DNA of 64,000 bases from an uncultured Prevotella sp. (GTDB lineage Bacteria; Bacteroidota; Bacteroidia; Bacteroidales; Bacteroidaceae), in the NCBI GenBank assembly GCA_937895845.1, contig CALBLK010000029.1, positions 1 to 64,000 of the forward strand, read 5' to 3'. Below are positions 1-6,942 of this stretch, piece after piece; the stretch's first letter is position 1, and each line of letters starts with the position of its first letter. The position numbers and the translations under genes are program-made. The notes under the pieces were generated by a model. It saw nothing but the letters and a program-made list of their open reading frames with translations, made no database searches and had not been told where the DNA came from.

Positions 1-282
1 GGTGGCGCGGTGGTTGTCGTTCTTGTACTCGTCGGAAGTCCACCACACGGTGTCGTGCGAGTTCTCGTCGTCAACGATAAACTTGTCCTTGGGCGAGCGG
101 CCGGTGTAGATGCCGGTCATCACGTTGACAGCGCCAAGCTCGGTCACCTGGCCTACCTCGAAACCCTTGAGACCGTCTTTGGTCTCCTCGTTGAACAAAA
201 CCTCGTAGGAAGGGTTGTAAAGAACCTCAGTGGTACCTGTGATTCCATACTTCTCTAAAACTGACTTATCAAACTTTGCCAT
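1..282 (-). CDS. pckA: Phosphoenolpyruvate carboxykinase (ATP), N-terminal 94 residues (partial)
   Basis: ATP-dependent PEP carboxykinase interconverts oxaloacetate and PEP plus CO2. In fermentative Bacteroidales it usually runs in the PEP-carboxylating direction and conserves ATP on the way to succinate. Only the first 94 codons are visible; the reading frame runs open off the left edge. The family signature TGIYTGRSPKDK lies at residues 56-67; its Arg62 matches the arginine that contacts oxaloacetate in the E. coli enzyme. The ATG at 282 is the first one after the minus-strand -7 element at 376-383, leaving a leader of about 85 nt. The rest of the gene, including the kinase P-loop, is outside the window. 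Confidence 0.95.
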   Translation of the reverse strand, partial: MAKFDKSVLEKYGITGTTEVLYNPSYEVLFNEETKDGLKGFEVGQVTELGAVNVMTGIYTGRSPKDKFIVDDENSHDTVWWTSDEYKNDNHRAT

Positions 283-375
283 GTTTTTAATGTTATGTTA
301 AATAGTGAGTTATTCTTTCTCTTGCTGCAATCGAGCCTGTTTCAGGGGCGCAACCGCCCCCCCTTGAATCGCGGG

Positions 376-383
376 CAAAGTTA
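376..383 (-). promoter_or_regulatory. Predicted promoter -7 element of pckA
   Basis: The minus strand reads TAACTTTG, an exact match to the Bacteroidetes -7 consensus TAnnTTTG, about 90 nt upstream of the pckA start. No TTTG at the usual 19-20 nt spacing was found. Confidence 0.6.
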
Positions 384-599
384 GCAAAAAAACGCTTTTT
401 GAGAAAGTTTTGACACGACAAAAATGTGCTCAATATCATGTTTTTAGGATTCTGTAACCAAAAATTAATATTTGCCTAACGCTTTTGCTAGGCCGATGTT
501 ACAGAACGGGGCGCGCGGCCAGCGGCTGCCGCCTGTGGGCTGCATCAAATTTGCGCCTTCCCCGCGACACACGGAAACGCCGAGAGCCCTTTTTACACT

Positions 600-714
600 T
601 TTAACCCAAATCGGCCATTAGATTCCGTCCCGGGTTGCTGTTTGTTTCGTGCAGCTTGCCACAAAACTTCTCACTTTTTTGCCTGTTTCGGTCTGATGGC
701 CGATTTGGGTTAAA
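600..714. repeat. 19-bp perfect inverted repeat flanking 77 nt
   Basis: The arms are 600-618 and 696-714; the left arm starts TTTAACCCAAATCGGCC and the right arm is its exact reverse complement. The 77-nt interior has no ORF. The element lies in the 559-nt region between pckA and the phosphoethanolamine transferase gene, 38 nt before that gene's -33 box. It could be a very short mobile-type element (MITE-like), a pair of binding sites, or a large hairpin. The rest of 283-841 holds only the two promoters. Confidence 0.8.
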
Positions 715-751
715 TTCAACTTTATTCAATCTCAAAATCAAAATCTGGAAC

Positions 752-778
752 TTGAGTTATTAAAAATGCTTACCTTTG
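752..778 (+). promoter_or_regulatory. Predicted promoter of the phosphoethanolamine transferase gene
   Basis: TTG at 752-754 and TACCTTTG at 771-778, 16 nt apart. The -7 box matches the Bacteroidetes consensus exactly. It lies about 65 nt upstream of the ATG at 842. Confidence 0.7.
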
Positions 779-841
779 TATCTCAGTATTCATGTAGAAT
801 ACAACCGTTTGTTCTGTTACAGCAAGAAAAGATAGACGATT

Positions 842-2677
842 ATGGCTTTCATATTACCGGCAGTTATCACAACAACACTCTTTGGAATGGGCTACGGCGT
901 GTTCCGCAGATACAACATGGGACTTGCAAGAAACTCCATCGGGCAGCAGTTCCGCCGCTATCTCATGGCCTCAGTCCAGGCAGTGCTGCCGGTATGCCTT
1001 TCCGGTGTGTGCGGACTAAGCGCCCCTGCAATAGCGGCAATGGCCGTCTCGCTCCTGTGGCTTTGCACATACAACATCTTGTATGACAAGACACACCGCG
1101 CCTCGTCGCCCGACTACGACAACCACATGGACATTGCCTTCGGCATATACCTCTTCGGCTGGCTCACGGCGCTGCACGCATTGCTGTCGCCGGTATCACC
1201 CGCAGCGGCAGCGGTGGCGGTGGGCGTTACAGAAGCGGCGCTTGCAATCATCCCGCTTGCAGAGATAGCGTATTATGCCACATACAAGGTGTGTGTCGAC
1301 GATGCTGGCATGGCGCCGCTGCTGAACACATACTTTAGCGAAGCGGTGGAGTTCGTGAAGTCTTTCGGAATATCCAGGTCTGTGCTGGCGCTCACCGCCA
1401 TTGCACTGGTGCTTGCAGGGTGCATTGCCGCCAATTACGCTCCTGCCGCCGGAGGCATGCAGTGGTGGCAAACGCTTCCGGTGGCCGCCCTGTTCCTTTA
1501 TTTCTCCATCTATATATGGAAGCCGAGGCACGGGCTGTTCGTGCGCTGCGGAGTGATTAGCCTGTATATCGACGTAAGGAACTACAACCGCAGCCTGCGC
1601 CGCTACCGCACGGGCATGGCGCAGCGGCTTGCCGGCCTGGAAGTTTCGCTGAAAGGGCTTGCCGGCAGCGGGCTTCCCGCGTCATCCGCTGAAGACAAAG
1701 GGCCGCATACCATAGTCATGGTCATCGGCGAGTCTGCCTGCCGCGACTACATGAGTGCATTCACGGAGCAGCCGTTCGACACCACCCCCTGGGAGAGCGA
1801 GATGAAGAGGGACGGGGAGCACTTCATCTTTTTCAAAAACGCCTACTCGTGCGCCATGCAGACGGTGCCGTCACTGGAGCGCGCACTCACCGAGCGCAAC
1901 CAGTATAACGGCAAGGACTTCAGCTCCTCCTGCTCCATTGTGGACATTGCCCGAAAGGCAGGATACACCGTGCGCTGGTTCAGCAACCAGAGCTACATCG
2001 GCATCAACGACACGTCGGTAACGCTCGTTGCCAACACGTCGGACACGGCAACGTGGGTGAAGAAAGTGGGTGGCGTGCAGCAGTTCGACACCTCCCTGAC
2101 CGGCTTTCTCGACGATGTAGACCCGGCGAGAAACAATCTCGTGGTGCTCCATCTCAAGGGCAGCCACTTCAACTACATCAACCGCTACCCGGAGAGCTAC
2201 GCCCGCGAGAACCACCTGCACCAGGGCGACGACGTGGAATGCTACCGCAACTCCTTGCACTTCACCGACCACGTGCTGCGGCAGTTCTTCGAGAAAGCAA
2301 GGCAGCGGCTCAACCTCCAGGCCATGGTCTACTTCTCCGACCACGGGGGCATCCCCGACATGCGCCGCGCGCCGCGCTTCCTGGGTTTCAAGATGGTGAG
2401 GATACCGATGTGGATATACCTGTCGGACGAATACCAGAGGCTTCATCCGTCGGTAGCGCGTACCCTGAAGGCCCGCCGCGACGCATATTTCACCAACGAC
2501 CTCGTCTACGAACTCATGTGCGGCATCATGGATGTGGCGTCTAACCGCTACGACGAAACCCAGTCGCTCGCCTCGCCCAAGTACAGACACACGAGGGACA
2601 CGCTCCTTACCTACGACGGGAGGATAAGGGTAAAGGACGATGATTTGGACAGTGACAAATTGCATTGCAAGGAATAA
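842..2677 (+). CDS. Sulfatase-fold phosphoethanolamine transferase, inner membrane
   Basis: Predicted EptA-type enzyme that moves phosphoethanolamine from phosphatidylethanolamine to lipid A or another surface glycan, acting on the periplasmic face. The 611-aa protein has hydrophobic membrane segments through about residue 225, then a sulfatase domain. Alkaline-phosphatase-superfamily landmarks are visible: a metal site in VMVIGES (around residue 297), a candidate nucleophile Thr341 in AMQTVPSL, and the metal-binding SDHGG near residue 500. Length fits the family (about 500-600 aa). It has its own promoter and stands alone between pckA (divergent) and the rbfA operon (convergent). The substrate cannot be read from sequence; lipid A modification with raised cationic peptide resistance is the usual family role. 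Confidence 0.88.
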   Translation: MAFILPAVITTTLFGMGYGVFRRYNMGLARNSIGQQFRRYLMASVQAVLPVCLSGVCGLSAPAIAAMAVSLLWLCTYNILYDKTHRASSPDYDNHMDIAFGIYLFGWLTALHALLSPVSPAAAAVAVGVTEAALAIIPLAEIAYYATYKVCVDDAGMAPLLNTYFSEAVEFVKSFGISRSVLALTAIALVLAGCIAANYAPAAGGMQWWQTLPVAALFLYFSIYIWKPRHGLFVRCGVISLYIDVRNYNRSLRRYRTGMAQRLAGLEVSLKGLAGSGLPASSAEDKGPHTIVMVIGESACRDYMSAFTEQPFDTTPWESEMKRDGEHFIFFKNAYSCAMQTVPSLERALTERNQYNGKDFSSSCSIVDIARKAGYTVRWFSNQSYIGINDTSVTLVANTSDTATWVKKVGGVQQFDTSLTGFLDDVDPARNNLVVLHLKGSHFNYINRYPESYARENHLHQGDDVECYRNSLHFTDHVLRQFFEKARQRLNLQAMVYFSDHGGIPDMRRAPRFLGFKMVRIPMWIYLSDEYQRLHPSVARTLKARRDAYFTNDLVYELMCGIMDVASNRYDETQSLASPKYRHTRDTLLTYDGRIRVKDDDLDSDKLHCKE

Positions 2678-2739
2678 CCTGGCGCGCCCTCAAAGGCGAG
2701 GGGACAAGCCACCGCAACCAATCCGTGCGCCCGCTTGCA

Positions 2740-2915
2740 GTCCGGAAGGGCGGCCAAAAGGGCCGGAACGGGGGGACGGCCCTGCCGAACGGCCTTCCCT
2801 GCGCTGCCAAACGGCCAGTTCCGGCCTGCGAAACGGGCCGTACGGGCACGCGAAACGGCCCATACCGCGCTGCGGCATGGGCCGTTTGGCAGGCCGGGAG
2901 TGGCCGTTTGGCAGC
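2740..2915. repeat. Tandem array of eight degenerate 22-nt units
   Basis: Units start at 2740, 2762, 2784, 2806, 2828, 2850, 2872 and 2894, with exact 22-nt spacing. The core is G-C-S-AAACGGCC in the first units and its reverse complement GGCCGTTTGGCAG in the last two (2880-2892, 2902-2914). It fills the gap between the converging transferase and nucleoside kinase genes and ends 3 nt before the kinase stop codon. Because 22 is not a multiple of 3, all frames look periodic; this is not coding. Confidence 0.8.
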
Positions 2916-2918
2916 GGC

Positions 2919-4580
2919 TCAGTACTTGAACGAGCTTCCGCCAAGGAACTCGCGGAGCAGCGAGGTGGACGGCACCTGCCTGTAAGGGATGGGCTTGATG
3001 TACTTGAGGAACTTCAGCAGGCGGTAGGCCTCGCTGTACTCCTCGCAGTTCTCGGGCACCAGCTCGAGCAGCGGCTCGGCCTGCTGCTTGATGGCGGCCA
3101 GCTCGAAGAGCATGGCGGTGTTGAACATCGCGTCGGCGTTTTCCTGGTAGGGGAATATCCACTTGCCCTCGCCCGCCCTCACGGAGGGCCAGCGGCGGAT
3201 GGTGTCGCGGGCGCTCACGCCGCGGTACTTGTTGTCGCGGATGATGCGGCGCAGCAGCCGGTTGTCGGAGGTGGGGATGTAGTTGTGGTCGTCGAGCAGC
3301 AGGGTGGTGAGCGCCGAGGCGTAGACGCGGAACTTCTGCGCGGCGGGTATCCTCGCCGTGAGCTCGGGGTTGAGGGCGTGGATGCCCTCGACCACCAGCA
3401 CCTCGTTGCCGCTGAGGCGGAGCCGGCGGCCGCTCTTCTCGCTGCGCCCCTCGGTGAAGTTGTACCTGGGCAGCTCCACCTCCCCGCCGGCGAAGAGGGT
3501 GTTCATCTGCTCGTTGAGCAGGGGGATGTTGAGGGCGTGCACGCTCTCGAAGTCATAGTCGCCGTCGGGGCCGAGCGGGGTCTTGTCGCGGTCGACGAAA
3601 TAGTCGTCGAGCGAGATGCCGACGGGGCGCAGGCCGTTGGCCAGCAGCTGGATGGACAGCCGCTTGCAGGTGGTGGTCTTGCCGCTCGACGAGGGACCGG
3701 CGATGAGCACCATCCGCACGTCCTTGCGCGCGGCTATCTCCTGGGCGATCCTCACAATCTTGTTTTCCTGGAGGGCCTCCGACACGTTGATGAGCGAGGT
3801 GGTCATGCCCCTGTCCACGGCCTCGTTGAGGTCGCCGATGGTACGCAGCCCCAGGATGGACTGCCAGCGGTGGTGCTCCTTGAATATCTCGAACATCTTG
3901 TCCTGCCTCACCAGCTCGCCCAGCTTCGAGGGGTCGTCCTGCGAGGGGATGCGCAGCAGCATGCCGTCGTAGTACTTCACCAGGTCGAAGAGGTGAATCT
4001 TGGCGGTGTTGGTGAGCAGCGTGCCGTAGAAGTAGTCGCAGTAGCCGTCGATCTCGTAGTACACGGTGTACAGGCGGCCGAGGCCCTCGAGCAGCTTGAC
4101 CTTCGAGTGGTCGCCGCGCTCCTCGAAGAGCCTTACGGCCTCCTCGGTGGTGCACTCGTGGCGGCGGATGGGGAGGGCTGCGGCGACAAGCTCGCGCATG
4201 CGGCTGCGGATGCTGTCAATGTCGGCTGCCGTCACCTCGCGGCCGATGTCGAGGTCGCAGAAGTAGCCGTTGGACACGGGGATGTCGATCACCACGTGGC
4301 CGGCGGGGAAGAGCTCGCTCACGGCCTTGCACAGCACGAAGAACAGGGTGCGCGTGTAAGCGCGCGAGCCCGAGGCGGAGCGCAGCCCGAGGTACTCGAT
4401 GTCCTTGCGGTTGTACACGCGGTAGTGCAAGCCCTCGACCTTGTTGTTCACCTTGGCGCTCACCGGGCCGAAGTCCATCTCCAGCCCGAGGCTGCGGTAA
4501 ATCTCCGACAGCGTGCTCCCCACGGGCACGTCTGCCGTCGCCTGGCTGTTCTTGCAGCGAATCTGAACGGTTTGTATCAT
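2919..4580 (-). CDS. Uridine kinase-like nucleoside kinase with N-terminal TGS/ThrRS-like domains
   Basis: The 553-aa protein has three parts: a ubiquitin-like TGS domain (about residues 1-65), a threonyl-tRNA-synthetase-like second domain with an H-x-x-E-C pattern near 141, and a C-terminal phosphoribulokinase/uridine kinase domain. The kinase P-loop GPSSSGKT is at 295-302, followed by SLDDYF and VVEGIHALN. This architecture is known from Bacteroidetes and Firmicutes 'nucleoside kinase' proteins, which are twice the length of ordinary uridine kinase. The reaction is presumably ATP-dependent 5'-phosphorylation of a nucleoside; the substrate is unverified. It starts 30 nt after the upstream permease gene and is the last gene of the rbfA operon. 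Confidence 0.85.
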   Translation of the reverse strand: MIQTVQIRCKNSQATADVPVGSTLSEIYRSLGLEMDFGPVSAKVNNKVEGLHYRVYNRKDIEYLGLRSASGSRAYTRTLFFVLCKAVSELFPAGHVVIDIPVSNGYFCDLDIGREVTAADIDSIRSRMRELVAAALPIRRHECTTEEAVRLFEERGDHSKVKLLEGLGRLYTVYYEIDGYCDYFYGTLLTNTAKIHLFDLVKYYDGMLLRIPSQDDPSKLGELVRQDKMFEIFKEHHRWQSILGLRTIGDLNEAVDRGMTTSLINVSEALQENKIVRIAQEIAARKDVRMVLIAGPSSSGKTTTCKRLSIQLLANGLRPVGISLDDYFVDRDKTPLGPDGDYDFESVHALNIPLLNEQMNTLFAGGEVELPRYNFTEGRSEKSGRRLRLSGNEVLVVEGIHALNPELTARIPAAQKFRVYASALTTLLLDDHNYIPTSDNRLLRRIIRDNKYRGVSARDTIRRWPSVRAGEGKWIFPYQENADAMFNTAMLFELAAIKQQAEPLLELVPENCEEYSEAYRLLKFLKYIKPIPYRQVPSTSLLREFLGGSSFKY

Positions 4581-4610
4581 AGCTTGAAAGTGTTTAGCCC
4601 AAGACGGCCG

Positions 4611-5834
4611 TCAGCCCTTCCCGGCGCTCCGCCTCGCGGGGTACCACACGGCGGCGAAGCCCACGGCGAGCACCGTGACGAAGATGACGAGGATGTCGCC
4701 GGGGTGAACGCTCACGGGATAGGCGTCGACCACGAACGACCCGCTGGATCGGCCCAGCCCCACCAGGCCGTAGGTTTGCTGGAGCCAGCAGAGCAGCAGG
4801 CCTCCGGCGACGCCCACAACGGCACCCAGGGCCGAGATGAGCCAGCCCTCGAAAAGGAAGATGCGCCTTATCTGGCGGTCGCTGGCGCCGAGGTTGCGCA
4901 GGGTCGCCACGTCGCCGCTCTTGTCGATGATGAGCATCGACAGGCTTCCGATGATGTTGAAGCTGGCCACCACCAGGATGAACGAGAGGAAGATGTAGGC
5001 GATGAGCTTCTCTATCTTCATGATCTTGAACGTGTCGTCCTGCTGCTCGAAGCGGTCTTTCACCGCGAAGCGCGAGCCGGCAATCCGCCTGATTTCCGCC
5101 TTGGCGGCGCTGAAGTCGCTGCCGGGCCTGAGCCGCAGCTCGAGCGACGACACCATGCCCTGCTGGTCGAACAGGCGGCGGGCGAAGGCGATGTTGGTGA
5201 GGATGTAGCTCTTGTCGTACTTGGCCTGCTTCACGTTGAAGATCACGCCGGGCGAGTAGAGGCACTCCTCGACAAAGCCGTCGGCGGGGTTGGCCATGTT
5301 GAGCTGGCCCTCGCGCCGGGGCGCGTAGATGTGCAGGGGGTCCCGGTAGCAGTAGCCCAGGCCGAGCCGCTCGGCCACCCGGATGCCGGGGATGCCGTAG
5401 TCGAGGCTGGCGGCCTGTAGCCCGTAGTCGCCGTCGCCGACCAGTATCTCGCGGATGTGGGTGAGGCTGTCGAAGTTGCTGTCGACACCCTTGATTCTCA
5501 CCATCAGCTGGCGGTCGCCGTAGACGGCCAGGGCGTTGTCCTCCACCGTCTCGGTGGCCACGGCCACCTCGGGCAGCCGCCTGATGCGCGCGAGCGCGGG
5601 GTCGTCGGCGGGGGCCGTCTTGCCCACCACGGGGACGACCTTGAGCTGGGGGTCGAACGCGGTGAAGAGCGAGGCCACCAGGTCGTGGAAGCCGTTGAAC
5701 ACGCTCAGGGTGACCACCAGGGCCATTGTGGCCAGGGCCACGCCGGCGGCGCTGATGCCGCTGATCACGTTGATGGCGTTGGTGCTCTTCTTGGAAAAGA
5801 GGTAGCGCCTGGCGATGTAGAAGGGGAAGTTCAT
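4611..5834 (-). CDS. LolC/LolE-family ABC transporter permease (FtsX/MacB fold)
   Basis: The 407-aa inner-membrane permease has a TM helix near residues 20-45, a large periplasmic MacB-like domain (about 50-270), and three C-terminal TM helices (about 277-300, 323-347 and 376-398) making the FtsX domain. This is the layout of the LolCDE lipoprotein-releasing complex and of related mechanotransmitter exporters. The partner ATPase is not in this window. The ATG at 5834 (MNFPFYIARRYLFSKKS) is the family N-terminus; the frame is open 67 codons further upstream, but that stretch overlaps rbfA. It lies 58 nt after rbfA and 30 nt before the kinase in one transcription unit. Confidence 0.87.
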   Translation of the reverse strand: MNFPFYIARRYLFSKKSTNAINVISGISAAGVALATMALVVTLSVFNGFHDLVASLFTAFDPQLKVVPVVGKTAPADDPALARIRRLPEVAVATETVEDNALAVYGDRQLMVRIKGVDSNFDSLTHIREILVGDGDYGLQAASLDYGIPGIRVAERLGLGYCYRDPLHIYAPRREGQLNMANPADGFVEECLYSPGVIFNVKQAKYDKSYILTNIAFARRLFDQQGMVSSLELRLRPGSDFSAAKAEIRRIAGSRFAVKDRFEQQDDTFKIMKIEKLIAYIFLSFILVVASFNIIGSLSMLIIDKSGDVATLRNLGASDRQIRRIFLFEGWLISALGAVVGVAGGLLLCWLQQTYGLVGLGRSSGSFVVDAYPVSVHPGDILVIFVTVLAVGFAAVWYPARRSAGKG

Positions 5835-5892
5835 GGAGCGGAACTGTTGGGGGTTGGCGGGGGCGCGCCGGGGCCCGGGGGCCGGGCACCCG

Positions 5893-6234
5893 CTACTTGT
5901 CGTTCTTGAGCAGCTCGTCGATGCGCTCGATATAGTCGAGCGAGTCGTCGATGAAGAAGCGCAGCTCGGGGACGATGCGCAGCTGGTGGCGCACGCGCGT
6001 GCCCAGCTCGTAGCGTATGGTGCGCTCGCTGGCATTGATGTTCTTGAGCAGCTCGGCGGCGCGGCCGCTGGGGAAGATGCTCAGATAGGCGGTGCAGATG
6101 CTGAGGTCGGGCGAGATGCGGACACGCGTCACCGACACCATCACACCGTGCATCATCCGCGTCTGATGCTGGAAAATCACGCTCAGCTCCTTCTGGAGCA
6201 GGCGGGCTATCTTGTTCTGTCTGGTCTCCTGCAT
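5893..6234 (-). CDS. rbfA: 30S ribosome-binding factor A
   Basis: RbfA binds the 30S subunit and helps mature the 5' end of 16S rRNA, with a role in cold growth. The 113-aa protein has the expected size and single KH-like domain: N-terminal MQETRQNKIARLLQKELS, the central VSVTRVRISPDLSICTAYLSI strand region and a C-terminal RIVPELRFFIDDSLDYIERIDELL, which matches the family ending. It is the first gene of a minus-strand operon with the Lol-type permease and nucleoside kinase; its promoter -7 box is at 6293-6300. Confidence 0.94.
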   Translation of the reverse strand: MQETRQNKIARLLQKELSVIFQHQTRMMHGVMVSVTRVRISPDLSICTAYLSIFPSGRAAELLKNINASERTIRYELGTRVRHQLRIVPELRFFIDDSLDYIERIDELLKNDK

Positions 6235-6292
6235 AGTGGTTATGTTGCTGTTGTTGCTCGCCGGGAGGGACTGTCCCTGCCCTTTTGCCCTG

Positions 6293-6300
6293 CAAACTTA
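6293..6300 (-). promoter_or_regulatory. Predicted promoter -7 element of the rbfA operon
   Basis: Minus strand TAAGTTTG, a TAnnTTTG match about 60 nt upstream of the rbfA ATG. An A-tract on the plus strand (T-tract on minus) lies immediately upstream. Confidence 0.55.
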
Positions 6301-6368
6301 CAAAAAAAAAACGAATTACGCCCCGGCTGTAAGATTTTTTATAAACGGTGCGTTTCATGGGGACTGGC

Positions 6369-6399
6369 TTGCCAAACTGAAAAAAATGGCGTATCTTTG
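6369..6399 (+). promoter_or_regulatory. Predicted promoter of the redox protein-OPT-miaB-ABC operon
   Basis: TTG at 6369-6371 and TATCTTTG at 6392-6399, 20 nt apart, a full Bacteroidetes consensus. Transcription would start near 6406, upstream of the proposed GTG start at 6452. Confidence 0.7.
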
Positions 6400-6451
6400 C
6401 AGGGTGAAACGTGTGCCGCCGCAAGGGCGCACACCTTATTATATATATAAC

Positions 6452-6928
6452 GTGATAACAGCAAGCGAGATTGACCGGCGCGTGGCGCTCGCCGAGGAGC
6501 TTTTCATGCAGGGCTACAACTGCTCGCAGGCCGTGGTGGCCGCCTATGCCGACCTTTTCGGCTACACGCGCGAGCAGGCGCTCAGGCTGAGCGCGGGCTT
6601 CGGCGGCGGCATCGGCCGCATGCGGATGACCTGCGGCACAGTGTGCGGCATGGCGGCCCTGGCGGGGATGCTCTGCGGAGCCACCCGGGGCGGCGACCGC
6701 GAGGGCAAGTCGGAGAACTACCGCGCGGTGCAGCAGCTGGCCGCCACCTTCAGGGAGCGGTTCGGCTCGGTGGTGTGCGCCGAGCTGCTCAGGCTCAAGA
6801 AGGGCGCGCCGCTGGACTATGTGGCCAGCGAGCGCACGGCGGAGTACTACAAGAGGCGGCCCTGCGTGAACCAGGTGGTGGGCGCGGCGAGAATATTCGG
6901 CGACTACCTGCTGTCGGTCAATTACTAA
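6452..6928 (+). CDS. C_GCAxxG_C_C family putative redox protein
   Basis: The 158-aa protein matches the C_GCAxxG_C_C family, small proteins with conserved cysteines and a presumed redox or metal role but no proven function. Seen here: YNCSQAVVAAYADLFG near the start, GFGGGIGRM and then TCGTVCGMAALAG with two cysteines, plus a C-terminal cysteine (RRPCVNQVV). The start is uncertain: no ATG precedes the domain after the promoter, so GTG at 6452 (protein M-ITASEIDRR) was chosen; the frame is open back to 6212, which would include the promoter. It is followed after 14 nt by the OPT transporter. Confidence 0.8.
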   Translation: MITASEIDRRVALAEELFMQGYNCSQAVVAAYADLFGYTREQALRLSAGFGGGIGRMRMTCGTVCGMAALAGMLCGATRGGDREGKSENYRAVQQLAATFRERFGSVVCAELLRLKKGAPLDYVASERTAEYYKRRPCVNQVVGAARIFGDYLLSVNY

Positions 6929-6942
6929 AACACAACATCATC

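Noticed and set aside
2740..2915. CRISPR array
   Set aside because: Units are tandem without unique spacers, change orientation, and no cas genes occur in the window.
2640..5420. 926-codon open frame on the plus strand opposite the nucleoside kinase and permease
   Set aside because: It is a shadow: high GC removes stop codons from the antisense frame, and the minus-strand proteins have clear family motifs while this one has only low-complexity Val/Ala/Gly/His/Glu text.
5835..6035. Upstream extension of the Lol-type permease by 67 codons
   Set aside because: It overlaps rbfA in another frame and reads as Ser/Ala/Pro text; the permease starts with the family N-terminus at 5834.
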